Part shown: in pieces, positions 24,557 through 33,741 of the stretch | Numbering within the stretch: position 1 is the stretch's first letter | Layout of the letters: the number at the start of each line of letters is the position of its first letter | Origin: Pseudomonadota bacterium | Lineage (GTDB): Bacteria > Pseudomonadota > Alphaproteobacteria > Reyranellales > Reyranellaceae | Direction: 5' to 3' | Length of the DNA: 64,000 nt | Assembly: GCA_018242505.1 (NCBI GenBank) | Contig: JAFEBU010000071.1 | Location: 1 to 64,000, forward strand | Made by a program: the position numbers and the translations under genes | The notes under the pieces: model-generated | Seen by the model: only the letters and a program-made list of their open reading frames with translations | Databases searched by the model: none | What the model was told of the DNA's origin: nothing

Positions 24557-25398
24557 GGCAGGCAGTGAAGGGCCTCGACCATGTGGTGGTCATGGTCGAC
24601 GGCATCGATGCGGGCGAGGCTGCGTACCGGCGGCTGGGTTTCCAGGTGCAGCCACGCGGCTTCCACAGGAAGCTCGGTACGGCGAATCACCTGATGATCT
24701 TCGAGCGGGACTATTTCGAGATCCTGGGGATCGTCGAGGAAACCACGTTGAACGCGGAACGGCGCCAGTGGCTGAAGAGTGGCGGCGGGCTTGCCAACGT
24801 GGCGCTGGCGACCGACGGCGCCGACCTCGCCCACGACGCTTATCAAGCGGCCGGGCTGCAGCCCGATGCGCCACTTGCCTTCGATCGTGCCGTCGAAATC
24901 GATGGCAGGACAGAACTGGCACGGTTCCGGACGGTGCGCATTCCCAAGATGCATATGCCAGTGGTGGGGTTCTTCGTCTGCGAGCATCTCACGCCACAAT
25001 TCGTCTATCGGCCCGAATGGGCGAGGCATCCAAACGGCGCGCGGGGCATCCTGGGGGTGACGGTGATTGCCGACGAGCCGGCAAAATGGAGTCCAATGCT
25101 CCAACGATACTTCGGCGCCGGTGCGGTGAGGCGCGAAGGCGAGACGCTGCGGATCGACGTCGGAACGCAGCCGATCCGATATCTGACACGCGAGGCCTAT
25201 ACCGCCTGCTATCCCGGTATCGTACCGGTACGGCCTGATGACCACCCGGCGCTGCTGCGGTTGCGGGTCGAGAACCTGTCCGCCTGCGAAGCTCTTCTGA
25301 ACAGGAACGGCGTGAAAGTGCTGAAACCCGATGGGAAACGGTTGCTGATCCCGCCGTCCGAAGCGGCACATCTCACCCTTGAGTTCGCGGAGCATTAG
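24553..25398 (+). CDS. VOC/glyoxalase-like domain protein
   Basis: 281 aa from ATG 24553. It opens with LDHVVVMVDGIDAGEAAYRRLGFQVQPRGFH and GTANHLMIFERDYFEILG, the Glyoxalase_3-like pattern with His and Glu metal candidates. A second VOC-like half (GILGVTVIADEP onward) follows. The reaction is unknown; lyases and dioxygenases both occur in this superfamily. It is translationally coupled to maoC and lies in an acyl-CoA operon. Confidence 0.8.
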   Translation: MRQAVKGLDHVVVMVDGIDAGEAAYRRLGFQVQPRGFHRKLGTANHLMIFERDYFEILGIVEETTLNAERRQWLKSGGGLANVALATDGADLAHDAYQAAGLQPDAPLAFDRAVEIDGRTELARFRTVRIPKMHMPVVGFFVCEHLTPQFVYRPEWARHPNGARGILGVTVIADEPAKWSPMLQRYFGAGAVRREGETLRIDVGTQPIRYLTREAYTACYPGIVPVRPDDHPALLRLRVENLSACEALLNRNGVKVLKPDGKRLLIPPSEAAHLTLEFAEH

Positions 25399-25403
25399 AT
25401 TTC

Positions 25404-25847
25404 ATGGCGTTCGATCTTGCCAATCGCGGCATCTATGGCTTCGTGACATCCGAGCGCCTGCGCTTCGCCGACGTCGATGCCAACGGCCACATCAATAATG
25501 TCGCCTTCCTGCAGCTGCTGGAGAGCGTGCGTGTGTCTTACCTGCGCGAGATCGTGCGCACAGGCCTGCCGCCCTTTCGCCTCGTGGTTGGGCGTCTCGA
25601 GATCGATTTCAAGCGACAGATGTTCTATCCCGGCACAGCCACCGCCTGCGCGCGACTGATCGAGGCGCACGAACGCAAATGTGTTATCGGTCACGCCCTG
25701 TTCGACGGCGAGGGCAACTGCACTGCCGTGCTCAAGGCGATCATGGTGTCGCTGAACGAGGAAACCCACCGTGCCGCGCCGTTCGCTGCGATCGTGCGCA
25801 GCAAGCTCGATCGCCTCGCCGCTTCCCCTGACGGATTGCCGATATGA
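25404..25847 (+). CDS. Acyl-CoA thioesterase, 4-HBT hotdog family
   Basis: 147 aa. The active-site motif is RFADVDANGHINNVAFLQLLESVR, with the catalytic Asp (ADVD) and the typical GHINN. It hydrolyses an acyl-CoA to the acid. The stop overlaps the start of the next thioesterase (ATGA). Confidence 0.85.
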   Translation: MAFDLANRGIYGFVTSERLRFADVDANGHINNVAFLQLLESVRVSYLREIVRTGLPPFRLVVGRLEIDFKRQMFYPGTATACARLIEAHERKCVIGHALFDGEGNCTAVLKAIMVSLNEETHRAAPFAAIVRSKLDRLAASPDGLPI

Positions 25848-26311
25848 CCGACTCGCTCGTTCCCCACGGGTTCCGCAAGCTTGACGTGGCCGATGATTTC
25901 GTCGACCTGATCGGCCCGCTCTGGTTCAGGGCCGAGGACGAGAAGCTTCGCGTCGGGCTGCCGCTCGAGTCACGGCACGGCAATCCTATGGGCTGGGCGC
26001 ATGGCGGTCTGCTGGTCACGGTCGCCGATATGGTGATGGGCGCCGGATCGGGCCATGCCACAGGCATCCGTTGGCCGCATCCCACCGTGTCGCTCAGCAC
26101 CGAGTTCGTGCGCGGCGCGAGGTTGGGACAATGGCTCGAGGGAACCGCCCGCATCGCCCGTCGGACGCTCAATTTCTGTTTCTGCAGCTGCGATCTCGTT
26201 TGTGGCGGAGAGATCGTGCTGGTCGCATCGGGCGTCTTCAAGGTGCCCGAGATCGAGAAAATCCCCGAGGCGGTACGAGCGAAGGTGCTCGGCAGGTGGG
26301 ACGGGGCCTGA
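25844..26311 (+). CDS. PaaI-type hotdog thioesterase
   Basis: 155 aa. RHGNPMGWAHGGLLVTVADMVMG is the PaaI-type active-site segment (HGN, then HGG on the catalytic helix), and VSLSTEFVRGARLG a central strand. Two different hotdog thioesterases side by side, plus MaoC and ACAD, suggest a short pathway releasing a free acid from an acyl-CoA. Last gene of the operon; convergent with the membrane GT-like gene. Confidence 0.85.
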   Translation: MTDSLVPHGFRKLDVADDFVDLIGPLWFRAEDEKLRVGLPLESRHGNPMGWAHGGLLVTVADMVMGAGSGHATGIRWPHPTVSLSTEFVRGARLGQWLEGTARIARRTLNFCFCSCDLVCGGEIVLVASGVFKVPEIEKIPEAVRAKVLGRWDGA

Positions 26312-26321
26312 CGCCCGGCTC

Positions 26322-27899
26322 TCAACGTTTTTTGCGCCGATAGATCTGGTAGCGGTCGAAGTCCATCAAGTGCTCGTAGTGCGTGAAGGCGTCGGCGAAC
26401 GTCTTGTTTTGTTCGAAGTACTCGAGATAGTCGAACACCTTTCCCTGACAGCGCGGCATGCCGGGGATGGTATCGACGATCAAGAGATCGGGCTTGCCCT
26501 TGGCGAAATCCTCGGAGACGGCGTCGTAGACGAACTTTTCGCTGTCCGACATCGTGTCGGGCGGGTTGTAGAGCGCGGGAAAATCCTCGCATGTGGCATA
26601 GACGCCCTGCAGCACCCAGAGGGTGAGGAAGCGCATGGTCATGCGTCCGTGGACATAGTTCAGCATCGGCCAGAACGGATAGATGCCGGGCGAGAGGGTC
26701 AGGATGGTGCGATGTGGCGCATTCTGCTCGACGATGTGGCGCAGAATGCCGCCGACCGAATCCTCGTACTGGCGCTGTTTGAAGAAGGGTGGTGTATACA
26801 ATGCTGCCTGGAAGTAGAGCAGCACCATGAGGGTGGCTGAGATCACCGACACCGGCAATCGATGGCCGCTGCGGCTGATCGGCAGATAACGATCGACGGT
26901 TTGTGAGATCGTGAGCGCGGCGAGCAGGATCGCGACCGACAATGCGGGTAGCAGGTGATAGGGCCAACCTTTGGCCTGAGCGATGGCGGAGACCGCTGCG
27001 CCGACGCCATAAGCGACCAGAATGCGTGCCGCCATCGTGCGGGTGAGGAACACTGCGAAGGCGCCGAAGATCAGAAGCGCGATCAGCGTCGGCGCCATCA
27101 CGTTGCCGGTCAGGATCTCCCACCAGCCGGCGTCGCCGATCGGCGTGTAGGCCTTGATCGCCAGCGGCATCACGAAGCGGCCGTAGGCGGAAAACACCGT
27201 GTACATCAGGACGAGGTGGAGCACAGCGACAATCAGGATCGACCACGGAATCTCGTCGTGAAGCGTCGCCCGCCAACCGCGGCGGATCAGGAGATAGAGT
27301 TCGACGGCGGCCGGTATGGCGAGAAAATAGGGTTTGAGCGCGAACGCGACGCCGGCCACGAGACCGATCGCGATCGCTGTGCCACGCGAGGTCGACACGC
27401 CTTCGGCCCGCGCCATGGAGGCGAAGAGATAGGGTGCCGTTGCGACAAACATAATGTGTTCGCGCTGTCCGAAATGCTCGTTGGGCAGCACGGTGAAGAG
27501 AAACAGCAGAACGGGCGGCAGCAACCCCTCGGTGAGCGCATGGTCTGCCGAGGGTACGAGCCGGATCAAGCGGCGGCAGGCAAAGAAGGAGGCAAAGATG
27601 CCCCCTACCACCCAGGCCGTGAACCAGAACGGCACCCCGCCGGGAAGGATCTTCGCCGTCAGCACCGGCAGCGCATGGACAATAAAGGTGAGAGGTAGGT
27701 TCTCGTCGATCACGTCGACATAGAGCTTCTGCCCATCGATCCAGCGGCCGGAGACGTCGAGGATGGCGCCGACGTCATGGTTGATCGGCGGGAAGAAGTA
27801 GCCGGCCAGCCACAGGATCGGCAGCGCGAACAGCGGCACCATAAGAAGGTGCACGAGGTAGGGTGAGTGAAGAGGGGGCTTGGTGGTGGCGGTTGGCAA
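26322..27899 (-). CDS. Polytopic membrane protein, GT-C-like (Dol-P-Man mannosyltransferase-type)
   Basis: 525 aa with about 11-12 hydrophobic helices. The first periplasmic loop contains INHDVGAILDVSGRWIDGQKLYVDVIDENLP, with acidic residues of the kind used by GT-C enzymes to bind lipid-phosphate sugars. NEHFGQREH follows helix 4, and the soluble C-terminal ~100 residues contain PDLLIVDTIPG and end in a basic RYQIYRRKKR. Probably transfers a sugar from a polyprenyl-phosphate donor in the periplasm; the neighbouring GT2 and flippase genes could supply that donor. Annotation by architecture, not by a decisive motif. Confidence 0.7.
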   Translation of the reverse strand: MPTATTKPPLHSPYLVHLLMVPLFALPILWLAGYFFPPINHDVGAILDVSGRWIDGQKLYVDVIDENLPLTFIVHALPVLTAKILPGGVPFWFTAWVVGGIFASFFACRRLIRLVPSADHALTEGLLPPVLLFLFTVLPNEHFGQREHIMFVATAPYLFASMARAEGVSTSRGTAIAIGLVAGVAFALKPYFLAIPAAVELYLLIRRGWRATLHDEIPWSILIVAVLHLVLMYTVFSAYGRFVMPLAIKAYTPIGDAGWWEILTGNVMAPTLIALLIFGAFAVFLTRTMAARILVAYGVGAAVSAIAQAKGWPYHLLPALSVAILLAALTISQTVDRYLPISRSGHRLPVSVISATLMVLLYFQAALYTPPFFKQRQYEDSVGGILRHIVEQNAPHRTILTLSPGIYPFWPMLNYVHGRMTMRFLTLWVLQGVYATCEDFPALYNPPDTMSDSEKFVYDAVSEDFAKGKPDLLIVDTIPGMPRCQGKVFDYLEYFEQNKTFADAFTHYEHLMDFDRYQIYRRKKR

Positions 27900-27956
27900 G
27901 GCGTGGCGAAGATATCATAAGCGGAGGCCGGGACGGCAAGCGGGAGCACGCAGCGC

Positions 27957-28697
27957 GTGGAGCAGGTGGAATACGAACGCATGCACGCAGTCGAGGACCG
28001 CATGTGGTGGTATCGCGGCCTGCGCCTCCTTGTCGCTGATCTGCTTCAACGGGCGCTCGAACGCTCTAAAGCTGCGGGATGCCTGCTGGATGCTGGATGC
28101 GGTACCGGCGGCATGCTCGCAAGGCTGGGTCCTGGCATTGCCGGACACCCGACCGCCGGCCTTGAATACGATCCTGCGGCCGCCGCACTCGCCGCCGCCA
28201 AGACAGGGCGGCCCATTGCTGTTGGCTCGGTCACCGAAATGCCGCTGCGCGACGGCACAATCTCCGCCTATCTCTCGCTCGACGTGCTTTGCCATGCCGG
28301 GGTTGAACCCGGGGTTGCTCTCGATGAGGCCCGCCGCTGCCTTGCGTCCAACGGCATCGCCATTTTCAATCTGCCAGCCTATTCGTGGCTGTTGTCGGCG
28401 CACGACAAGCGCGTGCACAATGTCCGGCGCTTCACCGGTGGCCAGGCGCGCGCCTTGCTTGCCCGCCATGGCTTTCGCGTCCTGATGTCGACCTACTGGA
28501 ATACCTTGCTGTTTCCATTGATGCTCCTGCACAGGCTGATCGAAAAGGACGACGCCGAAAGCGACGTGCGTGACTTCCCGCGCTGGCAGGATTCGCTGTT
28601 TTCCGCGGCGCTGGCGGTGGAGCGTGCCGCGATACGGTGCGGAATGCGTCTGCCGTTTGGCGGCTCATTGATTATCGTGGCGGTGCGTAATGGCTGA
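27957..28697 (+). CDS. Class I SAM-dependent methyltransferase
   Basis: 246 aa from GTG 27957. LLDAGCGTGGML near residue 44 is the SAM-binding motif I, followed by GLEYDPAAAALA (acidic ribose contact), AYLSLDVLCHAG and EARRCLASNGIAIFNLPA, then a C-terminal half with hydrophobic helices. The N-terminal HAVEDRMWWYRGLR is typical of methyltransferases in surface-glycan clusters. It overlaps the downstream GT2 gene by 8 bp. Confidence 0.85.
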   Translation: MEQVEYERMHAVEDRMWWYRGLRLLVADLLQRALERSKAAGCLLDAGCGTGGMLARLGPGIAGHPTAGLEYDPAAAALAAAKTGRPIAVGSVTEMPLRDGTISAYLSLDVLCHAGVEPGVALDEARRCLASNGIAIFNLPAYSWLLSAHDKRVHNVRRFTGGQARALLARHGFRVLMSTYWNTLLFPLMLLHRLIEKDDAESDVRDFPRWQDSLFSAALAVERAAIRCGMRLPFGGSLIIVAVRNG

Positions 28698-29724
28698 CAC
28701 ACCGGCCCTGTCGATTGTCATACCGGTCTACAACGGCGCCTCCACCGTAGGCGAGTTGGTGGGAGCGCTGCGGGCGCTCGACATTCCAGACGGACTCGAG
28801 ATCGTGCTCGTCGTCGATGGCAGTCCCGACAACAGCCTCGACGTCTGCAAGAAGCTTGTCGCCGAGCCTGGGGCGCCGGTAACAGTGCTGAGCCTCAGTC
28901 GGAACTATGGCGAACACAATGCCGTCATGGCGGGCCTTGCCCGCGCGCGTGGCGCCTACACGATCACCATGGACGACGATCTGCAGAACCCGTCCGGCGA
29001 GGTGAAACGGCTGTTCGAATATGCGCGAGATGGCGGCTACGACACTGTCTACACCTACTACGACGAGAAGAAGCACGCCGCGTGGCGGAACCTCGGCAGC
29101 CGATTCACCAACTGGTGCGCCGACCGGCTGATCGACAAGCCACGCGGCCTCTATCTCTCGAGCTTCCGCTGCCTGTCCGCCTTCGTCCGCGAGCATATCG
29201 TGGCGACCTATGAAGGGCCGTATCCGTATGTCGACGGCCTCATCTTTCAGGTCACGCAGAACGTTGGCAAGCTGCAGGTTCGGCACCTGCCGCGCATCGA
29301 GGGACGCTCTAACTATACGCTGCCGAGGCTGTTTCGGCTGTGGCTTTCGATGTTCTCCAACTTCTCGGTGATCCCGCTCCGCATTGCCACCCTGTTCGGC
29401 ATCGCCTTCGGGACGCTTGGCGCGCTCACCGCCGTCATTGTGTTGGTCGAGGCGATCTCGGACCGCAGGCCGCCGCAGGGCTGGGCCTCGCTGATGGTTG
29501 CAGTGCTCGTTCTGGCGGGCGTGCAGCTCGTGGTCGTCGGGCTGATCGGCGAATATCTCGGGCGTATGTTCCTCGCGGTGAACCGCAAGCCGCAGTATCT
29601 CGTGCGCGAGGTCTTCCGGCGCAAGCCGGCCGAGGCAGGCGGTGGGCTCGATGTCGAGCGTCCACCTGCCGACACCAAGGCTGCAGGGCAGCCCCATCGC
29701 GAAACCTCTCAACCGGAGTCGTAA
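28690..29724 (+). CDS. Polyprenyl-phosphate glycosyltransferase, GT2 (DPM/ArnC/GtrB-like)
   Basis: 344 aa. A GT-A domain (SIVIPVYNGASTVGELVGAL, VVDGSPDNS, NYGEHNAVMAGLARARG, TMDDDLQNP with the DxD-type acid) is followed by two C-terminal membrane helices around residues 230-300 and a Pro/Gly-rich tail. This is the plan of ArnC, GtrB and DPM1, which load a sugar onto undecaprenyl phosphate at the inner membrane. The adjacent small DMT-type protein is a likely flippase. Confidence 0.9.
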   Translation: MADTPALSIVIPVYNGASTVGELVGALRALDIPDGLEIVLVVDGSPDNSLDVCKKLVAEPGAPVTVLSLSRNYGEHNAVMAGLARARGAYTITMDDDLQNPSGEVKRLFEYARDGGYDTVYTYYDEKKHAAWRNLGSRFTNWCADRLIDKPRGLYLSSFRCLSAFVREHIVATYEGPYPYVDGLIFQVTQNVGKLQVRHLPRIEGRSNYTLPRLFRLWLSMFSNFSVIPLRIATLFGIAFGTLGALTAVIVLVEAISDRRPPQGWASLMVAVLVLAGVQLVVVGLIGEYLGRMFLAVNRKPQYLVREVFRRKPAEAGGGLDVERPPADTKAAGQPHRETSQPES

Positions 29725-29728
29725 GACG

Positions 29729-30061
29729 ATGTTGGTCTCCTATCTGGCGCTGGCCATCGGCATTCTGGCCGGCATCGGTGGCCAGATCCTTTTGAAGCAG
29801 GGTGCTGACGCGCCGGATTTCGTGAGCCAGGTCCTGCGCCCGTCGACGCTGTACGGTCTGGCGCTCTACGGGTCGGCCGCCTTCCTCTACATCATCGCGC
29901 TGCGCAAGCTGCCGGTGTCGATCGCCTTTCCCAGCGTGTCGCTGTCCTATGCGATCGTCGCGGTGCTGGGCCATTTCCTGTTCGGCGAGCCCTTCGGCCT
30001 CAAGCAGATCGGCGGCATCGCGCTGATCGTGGGCGGCGTGGCACTGATCAATCAAGGATGA
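29729..30061 (+). CDS. EmrE/ArnE-like small DMT protein, putative lipid-linked sugar flippase
   Basis: 110 aa from ATG 29729, 4 bp after the GT2 stop. Four membrane helices; ALAIGILAGIGGQILLKQG in helix 1 and the internal-duplication style LRKLPVSIAFPSVSLSYAIVAVLGHFLFGEP are the EamA/SMR pattern seen in ArnE/ArnF. In Arn-like clusters such proteins flip undecaprenyl-phosphate sugar outward. A drug-export role is less likely here given the neighbour. Confidence 0.82.
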   Translation: MLVSYLALAIGILAGIGGQILLKQGADAPDFVSQVLRPSTLYGLALYGSAAFLYIIALRKLPVSIAFPSVSLSYAIVAVLGHFLFGEPFGLKQIGGIALIVGGVALINQG

Positions 30062-30071
30062 GGAGAAGCGC

Positions 30072-30935
30072 GTGAGCTACGAGCAGATCAAGTACGAGGC
30101 CAAGGATGGTATCCTGACGATTACGCTCAACCGGCCCGACAAGCTCAACGCCTTCACTGGCAAGATGCTGTCGGAGCTCTTGGACGCGATGGACCGGGCC
30201 GATCGAGATGATGACGTGCGCGCCGTCGTCTTCACCGGCGCCGGACGAGGCTTCTGCGCCGGAGCGGATCTTTCGGGCGGTGCGAACACGTTCAATGCCG
30301 AAGCGCGCGGACCGGTCGATCCCGGTCTCGACGGCCATCGCGATGGAGGTGGTCTCTTCACCTTGCGTCTCTACGATTCGCTGAAGCCGACCATTGCCGC
30401 GTGCAACGGGCCGGCGGTCGGCGTCGGCATCACCATGCAGCTTGCGATGGATATACGGCTCGCGTCCGAGGCGGCGCGCTATGGCTTCGTCTTCACCCGC
30501 CGGGCGATCGTCATGGAGGCCTGCTCGAGCTGGTTCCTGCCACGCCTGGTCGGACCGCAGCAGGCGCTCGAATGGGTGATGACGGGCCGGGTCTTTTCGG
30601 CCGAGGAGGCCTTGCGGGGCCGGCTGGTGCGCTCGATCCACAAGCCGGACGAGCTTCTGCCCGCGGCCTATGCATTGGCGCGCGAGATCGTCGACAATAC
30701 GGCACCCGTGTCGGTCGCGCTCAACCGGCAGATGATCTGGAAGATGCTGGGTGCGGACCATCCGATGGAAGCGCACAAGATCGATTCCAAGGGGATCTAT
30801 GCGCGCGGCAAGTCTGCCGACGTCAAGGAAGGCGTGACGGCCTTCTTGGAGAAGCGGCCTGCACGCTTTCCGATGAAGGTGACGACCGGCATGCCACCCT
30901 ATTTCCCATGGTGGAGGGAGCGGACATTTGGCTGA
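30072..30935 (+). CDS. Enoyl-CoA hydratase/isomerase family protein (crotonase)
   Basis: 287 aa from GTG 30072 behind GAGGAGA. LTITLNRPDKLNAF at the start, GAGRGFCAGADLSG (oxyanion-hole segment), then AACNGPAVGVGITMQLAMDIRLAS (second oxyanion half) and FTRRAIVMEACSSWFLPRLVG, where the usual general acids stand. Acts on an acyl-CoA; exact reaction unknown. An ABC-importer operon follows about 100 bp downstream. Confidence 0.9.
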   Translation: MSYEQIKYEAKDGILTITLNRPDKLNAFTGKMLSELLDAMDRADRDDDVRAVVFTGAGRGFCAGADLSGGANTFNAEARGPVDPGLDGHRDGGGLFTLRLYDSLKPTIAACNGPAVGVGITMQLAMDIRLASEAARYGFVFTRRAIVMEACSSWFLPRLVGPQQALEWVMTGRVFSAEEALRGRLVRSIHKPDELLPAAYALAREIVDNTAPVSVALNRQMIWKMLGADHPMEAHKIDSKGIYARGKSADVKEGVTAFLEKRPARFPMKVTTGMPPYFPWWRERTFG

Positions 30936-31031
30936 TGCGGCCGCAGTGCGTACCGCGACAATGCTTGGGTTGCGGCCCTGTTGCGCTTGCGGCAATCTCG
31001 CAGGCAACTTGTTGATGGGAGGAGAAACTCG

Positions 31032-32084
31032 ATGACGAAGCTGTATTTGCGGCGCCGCTCCGTGCTGGCGGCCGCGCCGGCTTTCCTTGCGGGCGCCGTT
31101 GCCGCGCCGTACGTCGCCCGTGCCCAGGGCAAGCCGGAAAAGCCCAAGGTCGTGCTGGCCGTCGGAGGCAAGTCGGCGCTGTACTACCTTTCGCTCACCA
31201 TCGCGGAGAAGAAGGGCTTCTTCAAGGACGCCGGCCTCGATGTCGAGATCAACGACTTCCAGGGCGGCGCCAAGTCACTCGAGGCCCTGATGGGCGGCAG
31301 TGCGGATGTCGTTGCCGGAGCCTACGAGCATACGATTCGCATGCAGCAGCGGGGACAGGCGATCAAGGGCTTTGCTCTCATCGGCCGGGGCATGCAGCTC
31401 GCCATCGCTATGCGCAAGGATGTGGCCGACAAGGTGAAGGGGCCGGCCGACATCAAGGGCATGAAGTTCGGGGTCAGCGCGCCTGGGTCGCAGACGCACA
31501 TGCTTGTCGCGAACTGGGCGGCCAAAGGTGGCCTCAAGGCGACGGATTTCTCGGTGATCGGTGTGGGCGCCGGCGCTTCGGTGGTTGCCGCGATCGAGAA
31601 CAAGTCGGTCGATGGCGTATCGCAGGCCGATCCCGCGATCACCATCCTGCAGGAGAAGGGCGAAGTGAAGATCGCCCTCGACACCCGCACGATGAAGGGC
31701 AATCAGGAACTGTTCGGTGGTGCTATGCCGGCGGCATGCCTCTATTGCCAGCCGGCGCTGCTCACCAAGACGCCCAACACGGCGCAGGCACTGGCGACGG
31801 CGATCGTACGGGCTGACGAATGGCTGCAGACCGCCAAGCCATCGGACGTGGCCGACACCGTGCCGTCGCAATATCTGCTGGGCGACAAGGCACTCTACGA
31901 AAAGGCCTTCGCCAATGTGCGCGAGACCATCTCGCCCGACGGCATCATGCCGCCCGAGGGTCCGGGCAATTGCCTGAAGTTCCTGGTCGACGGCGATCCC
32001 AAGATCGCGGCAGACAAGGCCAAGATCAAGCTCGAGGATACGTGGACCAACGAGTTCGCGCAGCGCGCCAAGAAGCACGCATAG
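31032..32084 (+). CDS. ABC transporter substrate-binding protein, NMT1/SsuA-like, Tat-exported
   Basis: 350 aa from ATG 31032, behind GGGAGGAGA. The leader RRRSVLAAAPAFLAGAVAA is a twin-arginine signal, cleaved near ARAQ. The mature region has KKGFFKDAGLDVEINDFQGGAKSLEALMGGSADV, the classic NMT1/THI5 pattern. It captures a small solute such as a sulfonate, pyrimidine or aromatic acid for the permease and ATPase that follow. Flanking crotonase genes suggest an organic acid, which is only inference. Confidence 0.9.
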   Translation: MTKLYLRRRSVLAAAPAFLAGAVAAPYVARAQGKPEKPKVVLAVGGKSALYYLSLTIAEKKGFFKDAGLDVEINDFQGGAKSLEALMGGSADVVAGAYEHTIRMQQRGQAIKGFALIGRGMQLAIAMRKDVADKVKGPADIKGMKFGVSAPGSQTHMLVANWAAKGGLKATDFSVIGVGAGASVVAAIENKSVDGVSQADPAITILQEKGEVKIALDTRTMKGNQELFGGAMPAACLYCQPALLTKTPNTAQALATAIVRADEWLQTAKPSDVADTVPSQYLLGDKALYEKAFANVRETISPDGIMPPEGPGNCLKFLVDGDPKIAADKAKIKLEDTWTNEFAQRAKKHA

Positions 32085-32097
32085 CCAAGCGACATCG

Positions 32098-32919
32098 ATG
32101 ACTGCGACGACGCCGGCGCTGGCGCTGGACGACATCACCTGCCGCTTCGCCGGCCGCGACAGCGGTGCGCCTTATACCGCAGTCGCCAATGCGACGTTGC
32201 GCGTGGGCGAAGGCGAGTTCGTATCCGTCGTCGGACCGACCGGCTGCGGCAAGTCGACTTTGCTCAACGTGGCGGCCGGCCTGCTCGCACCCTCATCGGG
32301 CATCGTATCCGTCTTCGGCCAGCGGCTGATGCCTGGACAGGGCGTCAACCGACGGGCTGGCTATATGTTCCAGGCCGATGCACTGATGCCCTGGCGGACC
32401 GGGATCGAAAACGTGGTCGCCGGTCTCGACTTCCGCGGCGTGCCGCGCGGCGAGGCACGCCAACAAGGCGAGGCCTGGCTACGCCGTGTCGGCTTGGCAG
32501 GCTTCGGCGACCGCTACCCGCACCAGATGTCGGGCGGCATGCGCAAACGGCTGGCGCTGGCCCAAACCCTGATCATGCGGCCTGACATTCTGCTGATGGA
32601 CGAACCATTCTCGGCGCTCGATGTGCAGACGCGCCAGCTCATGGAGAACGAGCTGCTGGCGCTGTGGGCGGAGGATCGCAAGTCGGTGCTCTTCATCACC
32701 CACGATCTGGAGGAGGCGATCGCTCTTTCGGATCGGGTGGTCGTTCTGTCGGCAGGGCCGGGCACGCGCCCGATTGGCGACTTCAGGATCGACCTGCCAC
32801 GGCCGCGCGATGTCTCGGAGATTCGCATGACTCCGGCCTTCCTGACACTTCATCGTGAAATCTGGAGCGCGATGAAGGAAGAGGTGCTGAAGGCCTACGA
32901 ACGGCAGAAGGCCGCCTGA
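32098..32919 (+). CDS. ABC transporter ATPase (SsuB/NrtD-like)
   Basis: 273 aa. Walker A VGPTGCGKSTLLNVAAG near residues 45-60, Q-loop YMFQADALMPW, signature MSGGMRKRLALAQ, Walker B ILLMDEPFSALD and the H-loop ITHDLEEAIALSDR. Energises the importer; 13 bp after the binding protein gene and 1 bp before the permease. Confidence 0.95.
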   Translation: MTATTPALALDDITCRFAGRDSGAPYTAVANATLRVGEGEFVSVVGPTGCGKSTLLNVAAGLLAPSSGIVSVFGQRLMPGQGVNRRAGYMFQADALMPWRTGIENVVAGLDFRGVPRGEARQQGEAWLRRVGLAGFGDRYPHQMSGGMRKRLALAQTLIMRPDILLMDEPFSALDVQTRQLMENELLALWAEDRKSVLFITHDLEEAIALSDRVVVLSAGPGTRPIGDFRIDLPRPRDVSEIRMTPAFLTLHREIWSAMKEEVLKAYERQKAA

Positions 32920-32920
32920 C

Positions 32921-33718
32921 ATGCGCTTGCGAGCCCTGCAGATCCTGATCCTCGGCCTGCTGATCGCCCTCTGGTATCTCCTTACCAAGCCGGGGCTGAT
33001 CCCCAATTTCTATTTCGAGCAGGACAATCGCGCCGCCTTCTTCTTCGGTGAGCCGCAGAAGGTGTTCCAGGTCATCGTCGATTGGTTCGTATCGGGTGAA
33101 ATCTTCGGCCATCTCTGGATCACTCTGCTGGAGACGGCGTTGGGCTTCGTCATCGGCTCGGTCTTCGGCCTCGGCGTCGGGCTGTGGCTCGCCCTGTCGA
33201 AGACGGCTTCGGCGGTCATGGACCCCTATATCAAGGGTTTCAATTCCATGCCCCGCGTTGTCCTGGCACCGATCTTCGCGGTGTGGTTCGGCCTTGGCAT
33301 CTGGTCCAAGGTCGCGCTGGGCGTGACGCTGGTCTTCTTCGTCGTCTTCTTCAACGTCTATCAGGGCGTGCGCGAGGTCAGCCCGACCCTCATCGCCAAT
33401 GCCCGCATGCTGGGCGCCTCTCAGCGCCAGCTTTTGCGCTCGATCTACCTGCCGTCGGCCATGAGCTGGGTGTTCGCGAGCCTGCACAACGCCGTGGGGC
33501 TCGCCTTCGTGGGCGCCGTGGTCGGCGAATATCTGGGGTCCGCACACGGCGTCGGCTACCTCATCCTGCAGGCCGAAGGGACATTCGACGTCAATACCGT
33601 ATTTGCCGGCATCCTGGTGCTGACGGTTTTTGCCCTGGTGCTCGACGGCTTGGTCGGGGTTATCGAGGGGCGTCTCATGACTTGGCAACCGCGGGCAAGC
33701 GACACCGAGAAGGTGTAG
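32921..33718 (+). CDS. ABC transporter permease (SsuC/TauC-like)
   Basis: 265 aa with six predicted membrane helices. The EAA-type loop that docks to the ATPase reads ANARMLGASQRQLLRSIYLPSAM near residue 165. ETALGFVIGSVFGLGVGL and LGIWSKVALGV are conserved BPD_transp_1 helices. Forms the inner-membrane channel of this importer. Confidence 0.93.
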   Translation: MRLRALQILILGLLIALWYLLTKPGLIPNFYFEQDNRAAFFFGEPQKVFQVIVDWFVSGEIFGHLWITLLETALGFVIGSVFGLGVGLWLALSKTASAVMDPYIKGFNSMPRVVLAPIFAVWFGLGIWSKVALGVTLVFFVVFFNVYQGVREVSPTLIANARMLGASQRQLLRSIYLPSAMSWVFASLHNAVGLAFVGAVVGEYLGSAHGVGYLILQAEGTFDVNTVFAGILVLTVFALVLDGLVGVIEGRLMTWQPRASDTEKV

Positions 33719-33741
33719 CCGGCGCCGAGCGGCCAGTTCGG

